From: Gammaproteobacteria bacterium
GTDB taxonomy: Bacteria; Pseudomonadota; Gammaproteobacteria; Steroidobacterales; Steroidobacteraceae
NCBI GenBank assembly: GCA_028293725.1
Contig: JAQGOE010000106.1
Coordinates: forward strand, 1 to 5,586
DNA: 5,586 nt
Reading direction: 5' to 3'
Shown here: one piece after another, positions 1-5,505 of the stretch
Numbering within the stretch: position 1 is the first letter of the stretch
Layout: the number at the start of each line of letters is the position of its first letter
Made by a program: the position numbers and the translations under genes
The notes under the pieces: model-generated
What the model saw: the letters and a program-made list of their open reading frames with translations, nothing else
Told to the model about the DNA's origin: nothing
Databases searched by the model: none

Positions 1-464
1 TTGATCGCATCAACTGAGCTGATGTCAGGTTTGACAGCGCCTGCGCGCACGGCCACACCGATTCCAATGCGGAGAAAATGAGTTCGCGTATCGGCAACGA
101 TCTTTCCCTGCGTTATCAGAAGATCCACCATTGGTGGCAAAACGAAGGCGACATCAAAGGCCTCACCGGATTCAATCCTTCTGTTGGCTTCCGGTGGCAT
201 GTCTGTCTGTCTTAACAGCTGTGTGAGCGTGTGGCCGGTTTTCCGCTCAAATTCGGCACCGACTTCGGCCATAACAATCTGTGGCGACTGCAAGGCCAGT
301 ACTCTGATTTCCGCCGCCGCCGCGGATCCGGCAGACAGCGCAGAAATAGCGAAAGCCATGAGTGCGATTGCGATCAGCTTGCCGCCATACATCGTCTCGT
401 GGGCGGTAAACGCGAAAGTCCTTGCGCGCGGATCGACAACCTCCGCTTTGACCGCATACGCCAT
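1..464 (-). CDS. Exported ModA-like substrate-binding protein (3' part missing)
   Basis: Reading the minus strand from an ATG at 464-462 gives 154 codons without a stop, and the frame leaves the window at its left edge. Residues 25-50 form a signal peptide: M25-Y-G-G-K, then a hydrophobic run and a likely cleavage in S-A-A-A-A-E near residue 50. The mature part starts E-I-R-V-L and contains E-F-E-R-K-T-G-H, I-E-S-G-E-A-F-D-V, L-I-T-Q-G-K-I-V-A and G-I-G-V-A-V-R-A-G, the order seen in periplasmic proteins of the molybdate-binding-like (SBP_bac_11) fold. The product is therefore probably periplasmic. The ligand cannot be told: the ligand-contacting region after the first strand (A-L-Q-S-P-Q) differs from classical ModA, and no transporter permease or ATPase is in view. 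The start at 464 is chosen because AGGGG lies six to seven bases upstream. It places 24 residues before the typical signal peptide; the ATG at 392 would give a conventional one but lacks a good ribosome site. Confidence 0.8.
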   Translation of the reverse strand, partial: MAYAVKAEVVDPRARTFAFTAHETMYGGKLIAIALMAFAISALSAGSAAAAEIRVLALQSPQIVMAEVGAEFERKTGHTLTQLLRQTDMPPEANRRIESGEAFDVAFVLPPMVDLLITQGKIVADTRTHFLRIGIGVAVRAGAVKPDISSVDAI

Positions 465-471
465 GATTGTC

Positions 472-475
472 CCCT
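472..475 (-). promoter_or_regulatory. Ribosome binding site deciding the start at 464
   Basis: On the minus strand AGGGGACAATC stands directly before the ATG at 464, a purine-rich Shine-Dalgarno-like core at normal spacing. The internal ATG at 392 has only a weak purine run (ACGAGACG) before it. Confidence 0.5.
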
Positions 476-505
476 ATCGAGGCTCAAACTGTAGTCTTAC
501 CAAAG

Positions 506-535
506 ATTGTGAATGACCGGTTTCCGGTTAGTCAA
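506..535 (-). promoter_or_regulatory. Probable sigma70 promoter of the substrate-binding protein gene
   Basis: On the minus strand TTGACT (535-530, five of six consensus bases) is followed after 18 bases by CACAAT (511-506, four of six). The transcript would begin near 499, leaving a leader of about 35 bases before the ATG at 464. The spacer contains the palindrome ACCGG-AAA-CCGGT, so a repressor could sit exactly on the promoter. This is a pattern match only. Confidence 0.45.
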
Positions 536-562
536 TTTGGCAGGCCAATGACCGGATTGGCC
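512..562. repeat. Two palindromes sharing a 9-base direct repeat (operator candidate)
   Basis: The plus-strand 9-mer AATGACCGG occurs at 512-520 and again at 547-555, 35 bases apart. The first copy overlaps the inverted repeat ACCGG-TTT-CCGGT (516-528). The second lies inside a perfect 7-base inverted repeat, GGCCAAT at 543-549 and ATTGGCC at 556-562, with a 6-base centre. The first site falls in the spacer of the proposed promoter and the second just upstream of its -35 box. The arrangement looks like a paired regulator site for the substrate-binding protein gene. No regulator family can be named from it. Confidence 0.4.
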
Positions 563-682
563 GATCTGAGACCCTCGGGTGCCCTTCGCCGGGCCGCTCC
601 ATCTGGGCGCCGGTTCTCGTCAAGCCGATCAAGCTGGAGCGGTCAATACCCAAACCGCGCCGTCACCAGAATTACGCGCTTT

Positions 683-700
683 CTGATCACCAGAGATCAG
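683..700 (-). terminator. Weak hairpin just after the yqhA-like gene
   Basis: CTGATC (683-688) and GATCAG (695-700) form a perfect 6-base stem with a 6-base loop, beginning five bases after the stop codon of the yqhA-like gene on the minus strand. There is no T-run after it, so an intrinsic terminator is uncertain; it could also only mark a transcript 3' end. Confidence 0.25.
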
Positions 701-705
701 CCGGG

Positions 706-1239
706 TCAGTGCGATTCGGTCTTGGAAGTGAGCCAGTCCATCACGGCCAGAAGGACGCCTGAGACGACAAATGTCAGGTGAATGGCGACCATCCAGCCGA
801 CGTGTTGGCTGTCGATCGCAGTTTGGGGGTCGCCCAGGGTGAGGAACGAGCGTAGCAGCGCGATTCCGCTGATGGCGACGATGGACGCGATGAGTTTCAG
901 CTTCAGGCCTGAAAAGTCGACGGTTCCCATCCAACTCGGGCGGTCCTCGTGGTTTTCGGTTTCAATCTTCGACACGAAATTCTCGTAGCCGGAAAACATC
1001 ACGATCAGCAGCAGATTGCCCGTGAGCGACAGGTCGATGAGAGATAGCGCGAGCAGGATACCGTCCTCGGCGTCCAAGGCGCCGATGTGGGATAACTCGC
1101 CGATCAGCTCACGCATGAAAACGAAGAGCAGCACAGCCAGCGCGAGGACCATGCCCAGGTAGAAAGGCGCCAGCAGCCAGCGACTTGCGAACAGCACGCG
1201 CTCGAGCGCGGTCTCTATTTTCGATCTTGGCAGCGGCAT
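706..1239 (-). CDS. yqhA: YqhA/UPF0114 family inner-membrane protein
   Basis: This 177-residue protein belongs to the UPF0114 (YqhA) family, whose members are usually about 160-180 residues and whose function is not established. Visible family features are L-F-A-S-R-W-L-L-A-P-F-Y-L-G near residues 16-29, E-N-F-V-S-K near 86-91, and W-M-G-T-V-D-F-S-G-L-K-L-K-L-I-A-S-I-V-A-I-S-G across 103-125. Four membrane segments are apparent at about 20-42, 60-82, 112-133 and 146-167, with a polar acidic loop between the second and third. It should sit in the cytoplasmic membrane. The ATG at 1239 is preceded by GAGGG at good spacing. The gene is transcribed away from the Rieske-reductase gene, and 241 bases separate its stop from the downstream substrate-binding protein gene, which has its own promoter-like sequence, so the two need not be co-transcribed. 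Confidence 0.88.
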   Translation of the reverse strand: MPLPRSKIETALERVLFASRWLLAPFYLGMVLALAVLLFVFMRELIGELSHIGALDAEDGILLALSLIDLSLTGNLLLIVMFSGYENFVSKIETENHEDRPSWMGTVDFSGLKLKLIASIVAISGIALLRSFLTLGDPQTAIDSQHVGWMVAIHLTFVVSGVLLAVMDWLTSKTESH

Positions 1240-1276
1240 GGCGGTCGCCCTCGGCGGTTTGATCGGTTAACTGTTA

Positions 1277-1315
1277 CGACGTTTGCTTTAAATGCACGGA
1301 TTCAGGCGAACGTCG
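1277..1315. repeat. Inverted repeat upstream of the yqhA-like gene
   Basis: CGACGTTTGC (1277-1286) and GCGAACGTCG (1306-1315) are inverted copies with one mismatch; the outer seven bases match perfectly. The arm centres are 29 bases apart, about three helical turns, and the interval is AT-rich (CTTTAAATGCA). It lies 38 bases upstream of the yqhA-like start, where an operator or activator site would be expected. No clear -35/-10 pair was found for this gene. Confidence 0.3.
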
Positions 1316-1522
1316 AATTTTGGTGAGAGAATCGCAAGCGCGGCCCGCTGAGTGTCGACTTACCCGAGCGTTAGTGCTTCGGCGGCGGATCTTGGATCGT
1401 CCATGTCGCCAACAAATCATACGCCGATCCTCAAATGAGACGCGTTGCAGTTCCGAGCTATCAGCCGGGCGGCGTCGCCAGCGCAGTGCTTCGTGGGCGC
1501 GGGAACGAGGGTGGGCTGGGCG

Positions 1523-1528
1523 TACAAT
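1523..1528 (+). promoter_or_regulatory. -10-like box before the Rieske-reductase gene
   Basis: TACAAT matches the sigma70 -10 consensus at five of six bases. Seventeen bases upstream there is no recognisable -35 (CGGGAA), so the promoter, if real, would need an activator or another sigma factor. A transcript starting near 1535 would have a leader of about 75 bases that includes the hairpin at 1567-1583. Confidence 0.25.
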
Positions 1529-1566
1529 CTATCTCCCACAGCCGCACTTACACTCGCGCGAGGTAT

Positions 1567-1583
1567 CCCCAGCCGGGCTGGGG
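1567..1583 (+). repeat. GC-rich hairpin in the leader of the Rieske-reductase gene
   Basis: CCCCAGC, CGG, GCTGGGG forms a perfect 7-base stem with a 3-base loop. It ends 15 bases before the AGGAG ribosome site. No T-run follows, so it is not an intrinsic terminator; it may stabilise the messenger or influence translation. Confidence 0.5.
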
Positions 1584-1598
1584 CGCAAGCCGCGAATC

Positions 1599-1603
1599 AG
1601 GAG
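1599..1603 (+). promoter_or_regulatory. Ribosome binding site deciding the start at 1611
   Basis: AGGAG is followed by seven bases and then ATG at 1611. This fixes the start of the Rieske-reductase gene and argues against the in-frame extension that remains open back to 1320. Confidence 0.8.
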
Positions 1604-1610
1604 TTGTGTC

Positions 1611-3158
1611 ATGACAGAGAAAGAAGCGCTGACTGGGCCCGATTTCGAAGTCGGCATTGCGGCGGTCGATCTGCCTGAAAGCATGCCAGTCCTGGGGCAC
1701 GTGCGCGGCGAAGCGGTCGTGCTCGTGCGTGCGGGAGAAGAGGTGCGTGCATTGGGGGCGACGTGCTCGCACTATGGTGGCCCGCTCAGCGAAGGACTTG
1801 TGGTCGGAGATACGCTGCGTTGCCCGTGGCACCACGCGCGTTTTGACCTGAGCACCGGTGATGCGCTCGGCGCGCCGGCACTAAACCCGGTTGCCTGCTA
1901 CGAGGTAAATCGGCGTGACGAACACTTCACGGTGGGGCTGAAGAAGTCCCTGCCGGAGCCGAAGCCGCCACCGTTCTCACCTGGGGCCGTCGTGATCATC
2001 GGAGCAGGCGCAGCGGGTGCCGCGGCAGCCGAACGGCTGCGACGCCTGGGCTGCACCGGCACGATCACACTGGTCGGAGATGAAGCGCCCGGGCCCGTGG
2101 ACCGGCCGAATCTGAGCAAGGATTACCTGGCCGGCACTGCACCGGAAGAATGGTTGCCGCTGCGCACGCGGAAATTCTACGAGAAGATCGGGATCGACCT
2201 TCGAATTGGCGATGCCGCAAGCGAGTTAGATCCAGCGCGCAAGACGGTTACGCTCGCGAGTGGGCAAACACTCTCATATGACGCACTACTGCTCGCAACG
2301 GGTGCGAGGCCGGTGCACTTGGCCCTCGGCGACACGTCGTCACCGCCGCGCCTCTTTACGCTGCGCACGCTTGCTGACGCTCACGAGATCATTGCCGCGG
2401 CCGGCACGGCACGGCGCGCCGTGGTGATCGGCTCGAGCTTCATTGGGCTAGAGGCTGCCGCCTCACTGCGAACGCGCGGGCTCGAAGTTGACGTGGTGAG
2501 CCGCGACCGGTGGCCGCTTGAACGCGTGCTTGGCGAGGAACTCGGCCATTTCGTCCAGCAACTGCACGAAGAACATGGCGTGCGGTTTCACCTCATGGCA
2601 AGTCCGCGCGCCGTCGGCCCGCAGGGCGTCGAGCTCGAGAATGGCCGCACGCTGCCTGCCGATCTCGTCGTGCTCGGGGTCGGTGTGCGCCCGCGCACCG
2701 ATCTTGCCGAGAAGGCTGGACTTCACACCGAGAACGGCGTCGTCGTTGACACCTATCTGCGCACGAGTGCGCCGGGTATCTGGGCTGCAGGAGATTCGGC
2801 GCGCTATCCCGATCCGCACCTTGGCGTGTCGGTTCGTATCGAACACTGGGTCGTCGCGCAACGTCAGGGACAGGCGGTCGCGCGCGACATGCTGGGCCTC
2901 GGAGCGCCATTCCTCGATGTGCCGTTTTTCTGGAGTCAGCATTACGACGTTAGGCTGGCGTACGTCGGTCACGCCGAATCATGGGACACCGTTGAAGTGA
3001 GCGGTAGCCTTGCAACGTGGGACGCCACCGCGGTTTATCGCCGTGCTGGGCGTGTACTGGCGGTGCTCACCGTGGGCCGCGACCGTCAGAGTCTCGCGGT
3101 TGAGGCTGCGCTCGAACGAGGCGACGTCGTTGGCCTCGAATCGTTGCTGCGTTCTTAA
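1611..3158 (+). CDS. Rieske [2Fe-2S] / FAD-dependent ferredoxin reductase fusion
   Basis: The 515-residue product joins two electron-transfer modules. Residues about 10-110 are a Rieske domain with the full ligand set C52-x-H54 and C71-x-x-H74 (C-S-H-Y-G-G-P-L and C-P-W-H-H). After a proline-rich linker (115-124), residues about 126-425 are a pyridine-nucleotide-disulfide-type flavoprotein: FAD site G-A-G-A-A-G at 131-136, A-T-G-A-R-P at 228-233, NAD(P)H site G-S-S-F-I-G at 273-278, and the second FAD motif G-I-W-A-A-G-D at 388-394. The last 90 or so residues (F-F-W-S-Q-H-Y onward) resemble the reductase C-terminal domain of oxygenase-coupled ferredoxin reductases. There is no C-x4-C disulfide. 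Expected chemistry is cytoplasmic electron flow from NAD(P)H through FAD to the Rieske cluster; this arrangement resembles AIFM3-like proteins. The acceptor is unknown, and no oxygenase or P450 lies nearby. The LysR gene downstream is convergent. Confidence 0.9.
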   Translation: MTEKEALTGPDFEVGIAAVDLPESMPVLGHVRGEAVVLVRAGEEVRALGATCSHYGGPLSEGLVVGDTLRCPWHHARFDLSTGDALGAPALNPVACYEVNRRDEHFTVGLKKSLPEPKPPPFSPGAVVIIGAGAAGAAAAERLRRLGCTGTITLVGDEAPGPVDRPNLSKDYLAGTAPEEWLPLRTRKFYEKIGIDLRIGDAASELDPARKTVTLASGQTLSYDALLLATGARPVHLALGDTSSPPRLFTLRTLADAHEIIAAAGTARRAVVIGSSFIGLEAAASLRTRGLEVDVVSRDRWPLERVLGEELGHFVQQLHEEHGVRFHLMASPRAVGPQGVELENGRTLPADLVVLGVGVRPRTDLAEKAGLHTENGVVVDTYLRTSAPGIWAAGDSARYPDPHLGVSVRIEHWVVAQRQGQAVARDMLGLGAPFLDVPFFWSQHYDVRLAYVGHAESWDTVEVSGSLATWDATAVYRRAGRVLAVLTVGRDRQSLAVEAALERGDVVGLESLLRS

Positions 3159-3164
3159 CGAGGG

Positions 3165-3211
3165 AAAAAGGACCCACAAGGGAAATTAATCCATCAAATT
3201 GCCGGGTCCTT
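3165..3211 (-). terminator. Possible intrinsic terminator of the LysR gene, overlapping its stop codon
   Basis: AAGGACCC (3168-3175) and GGGTCCTT (3204-3211) are perfect 8-base inverted copies separated by 28 bases. On the minus strand the second arm runs directly into TTTTT (3169-3165), as in a rho-independent terminator. The hairpin spans the LysR stop codon at 3188-3186, so its first arm is coding. The long loop lowers certainty. The plus-strand Rieske-reductase transcript would cross the same stem without a T-run. Confidence 0.4.
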
Positions 3212-4100
3212 CTGCAAAGCGCTTGATCAGAAAATCGAGCAGGGCCCGTACACGGGGCGCCATGTAACGGTTACGTTGATACAGGGCATGTACCGGTACG
3301 TCCGCCGACCGCCATTGCGGCAACAGAATCTTCAAGCGCCCAGCCCGTACATCCGCGCCGATGTCCCACATCGATTTCATCGCAATACCGTAACCGCGGA
3401 TGGCCCACTCGCGCGCTACCGCTCCGTCGTTGGTTTCCCGCGCGTCGGAGAGCGGGACCGTATAACTCTCGATTTTGCCGTTTCGGGTGAATCGCCAGTC
3501 GTTCGCAGGCCCGGCGGCGGAGCTGAGGACAATGCAGTCGAAGCGCTCCAGGTCCTGCGGGTTTTCCGGGATGCCGTGTTTGGCCACGTATCGAGGTGAC
3601 GCGCACAACACGCGTCGGTTGGGCGCCAGGGGCCGCGCGATGAAGGAACTGTCAGCCGGCACGCCGAATCGAATGATGAGATCAACTTCGTCTTGCAGCA
3701 GATTCGAAAGCGAGTCTGATAGCAACAGCGCGAACGTCACGTTAGGGTATTGCTTGTTGAACTGATCGAGCCAGTCCTTGAGCACATGGCGGCCGAAATC
3801 CGAGGTAGCCGAGATCCGTACCTTGCCACGCACGACGCTTTTCCCGGCCTGTAGAAAGGCATGGCCATCATCGAGCGCCTGGAGTCCTTGCTTGCAGTAG
3901 GCCAAATACGCCTGGCCTTCATCCGTGAGTCGCAGGCGGCGCGTCGTGCGCTCGAACAGGCGTGTATGCAGCACGGATTCGAGCTTGAGCAGGCGCGCAC
4001 TCGCGGCGGCAGGGGACAGCCCGAGCTTGCGGCCCGCAGCTGTGAGTCCGCCCAAATTTGCCGCCTCCACAAACAGCCGGATGTCACCCAAGTTATCCAT
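3186..4100 (-). CDS. LysR-type transcriptional regulator
   Basis: The product is a 304-residue DNA-binding regulator of normal LysR length. The N-terminal winged helix-turn-helix (about 1-60) shows F-V-E-A-A-N-L-G-G-L-T-A-A-G-R-K-L-G-L-S near 10-29, then S-A-R-L-L-K-L-E at 34-41 and R-L-F-E-R-T-T-R-R-L-R-L-T-D-E-G at 47-62, close to the CrgA/DmlR-like subgroup. A linker helix and a periplasmic-binding-like effector domain (about 90-300) follow. The start at 4100 (M-D-N-L-G-D-I-R-L-F) is preferred: it aligns with family starts and has GGAA seven bases upstream. An in-frame ATG at 4127 would add nine residues, lacks a ribosome site and lies inside the palindrome at 4116-4132. The gene is divergent from the VOC-SDR pair, the usual layout for a LysR protein controlling its neighbour and itself. 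The effector is unknown. Confidence 0.92.
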   Translation of the reverse strand: MDNLGDIRLFVEAANLGGLTAAGRKLGLSPAAASARLLKLESVLHTRLFERTTRRLRLTDEGQAYLAYCKQGLQALDDGHAFLQAGKSVVRGKVRISATSDFGRHVLKDWLDQFNKQYPNVTFALLLSDSLSNLLQDEVDLIIRFGVPADSSFIARPLAPNRRVLCASPRYVAKHGIPENPQDLERFDCIVLSSAAGPANDWRFTRNGKIESYTVPLSDARETNDGAVAREWAIRGYGIAMKSMWDIGADVRAGRLKILLPQWRSADVPVHALYQRNRYMAPRVRALLDFLIKRFAEGPGNLMD

Positions 4101-4115
4101 GATATTTCCAATATT

Positions 4116-4132
4116 TTTGAAAATCATTCAAA
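4116..4132. promoter_or_regulatory. T-N11-A palindrome, probable LysR operator
   Basis: TTTGAA (4116-4121), five bases, then TTCAAA (4127-4132) make a perfect 6-base inverted repeat. T4118 and A4130 give the T-N11-A signature of LysR recognition sites. It lies in the 103-base gap between the divergent LysR and VOC genes, 15 bases before the LysR start, where binding could repress lysR and regulate the divergent operon. Confidence 0.6.
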
Positions 4133-4142
4133 GAATACGCCA

Positions 4143-4148
4143 ATTATC
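4143..4148 (-). promoter_or_regulatory. -10-like box for the LysR gene
   Basis: On the minus strand GATAAT matches five of six bases of the sigma70 -10 consensus. The position 17 bases upstream reads TTCTGC, a poor -35. A start near 4136 would put the palindrome at 4116-4132 at the beginning of the transcript, consistent with autorepression. Confidence 0.3.
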
Positions 4149-4203
4149 AAAGAGACGCAGCCGGCGCAGAATCGCCGCATGAACAGTCACCGTCCGTCTC
4201 ATC

Positions 4204-4590
4204 ATGAAACTTGATCACGCAACAATCGTCACCGCGGACCTCGAAGCTGCACGGAGCTTTCTTTGTTCCATCGTTGGACTCAGCGAGGGTCCGCGCCCGC
4301 CCTTCGGCATCGGTGGCCACTGGCTATACGCGGATGGTCAGCCTGCCGTCCATTTGATCGAGGCGCCCGACGCCACCTCGGCGCGACAAACTTCCCCTCG
4401 CATCGATCATGTTGGGTTGCGCGTCAACACCGCCCACGAATGGTCGGCATTGCTCGAGCGAATGCGGCTCAGCGGCGTGCCCTACCACCTCAGCGAAGTC
4501 CCGCTTACGGGTGAACGGCAGCTCTTCGTGGCAATGGCACCCGGCATCGTCATCGAATTGGTCACCGATCAGCAGTCTTGCGCGCCCTGA
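4204..4590 (+). CDS. VOC superfamily (glyoxalase/dioxygenase fold) protein
   Basis: This 128-residue protein is a complete two-module VOC domain, a metal-binding fold used by glyoxalase I, fosfomycin and bleomycin resistance proteins, epimerases and extradiol dioxygenases. It opens with L-D-H-A-T-I-V-T-A-D-L-E-A-A-R and has G-I-G-G-H-W-L-Y-A-D-G near 35-45. The second module starts with I-D-H-V-G-L-R-V near 67-74 and ends A-P-G-I-V-I-E-L-V near 112-120. Candidate metal ligands are H5, H50, H69 and E118, all in the positions expected for the fold, so it is probably an active metalloenzyme and not just a binding protein. The substrate cannot be inferred. No Shine-Dalgarno sequence is evident before the ATG, which is unusual compared with its neighbours. 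It is the first gene of a pair with the SDR gene 47 bases downstream. Confidence 0.85.
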   Translation: MKLDHATIVTADLEAARSFLCSIVGLSEGPRPPFGIGGHWLYADGQPAVHLIEAPDATSARQTSPRIDHVGLRVNTAHEWSALLERMRLSGVPYHLSEVPLTGERQLFVAMAPGIVIELVTDQQSCAP

Positions 4591-4623
4591 ACTCATCATT
4601 TCCTGAACCGCTGTCGTTCAACT

Positions 4624-4629
4624 GGGGAG
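4624..4629 (+). promoter_or_regulatory. Ribosome binding site deciding the SDR start at 4638
   Basis: GGGGAG is followed by eight bases and ATG at 4638, just before the dinucleotide-binding motif. A closer ATG at 4631 meets a stop after four codons, and an upstream in-frame TTG at 4578 lacks a ribosome site. Confidence 0.75.
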
Positions 4630-4637
4630 AATGCAAC

Positions 4638-5429
4638 ATGTTTAATTATCGCGGATCCACTGCGTTGGTCACGGGGGCGTCCAAGGGAATTGGCGAGGCC
4701 TTCGCAGAGCAACTGGCCGCTCGCGGCACGCATCTCGTGCTGGTAGCCCGTTCACTGGATGCATTGGAGAGTCTGGCAAAGCGTTTGTCCGATCAATACG
4801 GAGTTCGATGCGTTGCACTCAATGCCGATCTCGCCAATCCCGATGCCCCACATTGGATTGCCTCCGAGCTGGAACGCCGCGGCATTCAGGTGGATCTGCT
4901 GGTCAACAACGCCGGATTGGGATTGACCGGCAGCTTTCTGTCACACGACCAGAAGCAGAAGCAAGCCGAAATCCAGGTGAACGTACAGGCGCTCGTCTCC
5001 CTGGCCTGGCAGTTTGGCAGAGGGATGAAAAATCGTCGCCGGGGCGGGATCATCAATATTGCGTCAAACGCCAGTTTTCAGCCGCTCCCGGCGATGGCCA
5101 CGTACGCCGCGACGAAGGCGTTCGTCCTCCATTTCAGCGAGGCGCTGAGCTTCGAGCTCGCCGACTCCGGTGTGCATGTGATGGCGGCGTGTCCCGGGCC
5201 GACAGCAACCCAATTTTTTGCAGGAACCACGGCGAAGATGTCCGCGAAGAACATGGACAGTTCACAGTCAGTCGTTCGAAAGACGCTCGATGCATTCGAT
5301 CAGGGCAAAACCGTCGCCTATCCAACACGCATCAGCGTGCGGCTCGGCACGCTGTTACCCAGGTTTCTGCCTCGATGGCTGGTGACGAGAATTGCCGCCA
5401 TGGCCACCAAGAGCATGTGCCTTCATTAG
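4638..5429 (+). CDS. Short-chain dehydrogenase/reductase, probably NADP(H)-dependent
   Basis: The 263-residue product is a classical SDR of normal length. It has the cofactor glycine motif T-G-A-S-K-G-I-G at 12-19, R38 after the second strand (typical of NADP(H) preference), D64 for the adenine ring, N-N-A-G at 90-93, and the catalytic tetrad N115, S143, Y156 and K160 (Y-A-A-T-K). C-P-G-P-T-A-T follows near 180-187. It should reversibly oxidise an alcohol or reduce a carbonyl in the cytosol; the sequence resembles the broad DltE-like/COG0300 group, whose members act on many substrates, so none is proposed. The C-terminus (about 230-263) is basic and hydrophobic, with L-L-P-R-F-L-P-R-W-L-V, possibly a surface helix that touches the membrane or a partner. 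The gene follows the VOC gene closely and is probably co-transcribed with it under LysR control. Confidence 0.9.
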   Translation: MFNYRGSTALVTGASKGIGEAFAEQLAARGTHLVLVARSLDALESLAKRLSDQYGVRCVALNADLANPDAPHWIASELERRGIQVDLLVNNAGLGLTGSFLSHDQKQKQAEIQVNVQALVSLAWQFGRGMKNRRRGGIINIASNASFQPLPAMATYAATKAFVLHFSEALSFELADSGVHVMAACPGPTATQFFAGTTAKMSAKNMDSSQSVVRKTLDAFDQGKTVAYPTRISVRLGTLLPRFLPRWLVTRIAAMATKSMCLH

Positions 5430-5473
5430 ACGGGCATGTCGTGCAGCACATCGTCATCGAGTCGACACCGCGC

Positions 5474-5505
5474 GTGGCAGGCGACGCTCGAGTGCCGCCT
5501 GCCAC
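5474..5505. terminator. Convergent-gene terminator hairpin
   Basis: GTGGCAGGCG (5474-5483) and CGCCTGCCAC (5496-5505) form a perfect 10-base GC-rich stem with a 12-base loop that can itself pair partly around CTCGAG. It sits between the plus-strand SDR stop (5429) and the minus-strand stop at 5527, where a bidirectional terminator is expected. Neither strand shows a T-run after it, so it may work with Rho or as a 3'-end stabiliser. Confidence 0.6.

Larger units (their letters stand above)
1240..1610. other. Divergent intergenic region between yqhA-like gene and Rieske-reductase gene
   Basis: These 371 bases must hold the promoters of both divergent genes. The left part (about 1261-1320) is noticeably more AT-rich and carries an inverted repeat. 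The centre (about 1321-1520) shows no gene or RNA that I can recognise; it is open in the frame of the downstream fusion gene, but its translation has no domain-like character. The right part carries a TACAAT box, a strong short GC hairpin and the ribosome site of the fusion gene. Confidence 0.6.

Noticed and set aside
467..781. Plus-strand open frame across the gap before the yqhA-like gene
   Set aside because: The translation is low-complexity Arg/Ser/Thr-rich, lacks a family-like motif, overlaps the end of the yqhA-like gene in antisense and crosses the promoter region of the substrate-binding protein gene.
1320..1610. In-frame extension of the Rieske-reductase gene by 97 codons
   Set aside because: The extension is Arg/Ser-rich with no domain character, and a strong AGGAG site precedes the ATG at 1611, where the Rieske domain begins normally. 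Open frames of this length are common in GC-rich DNA.
2463..2972. Long antisense open frame inside the Rieske-reductase gene
   Set aside because: It is a codon-bias shadow of the well-supported plus-strand gene; its translation shows no recognisable domain.
4101..4127. LysR start at the upstream ATG (4127)
   Set aside because: It has no ribosome site, adds nine residues not typical of the family and would put the operator palindrome inside the coding sequence.
4179..4214. Eleven-codon leader peptide overlapping the VOC start (M-N-S-H-R-P-S-H-H-E-T)
   Set aside because: It could couple translation to the VOC gene, which lacks a clear ribosome site, but it has no ribosome site of its own and no attenuator structure was seen.
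4578..4637. SDR start at the upstream TTG overlapping the VOC stop
   Set aside because: No ribosome site precedes it, whereas GGGGAG lies at good distance from the ATG at 4638, directly before the cofactor-binding strand.
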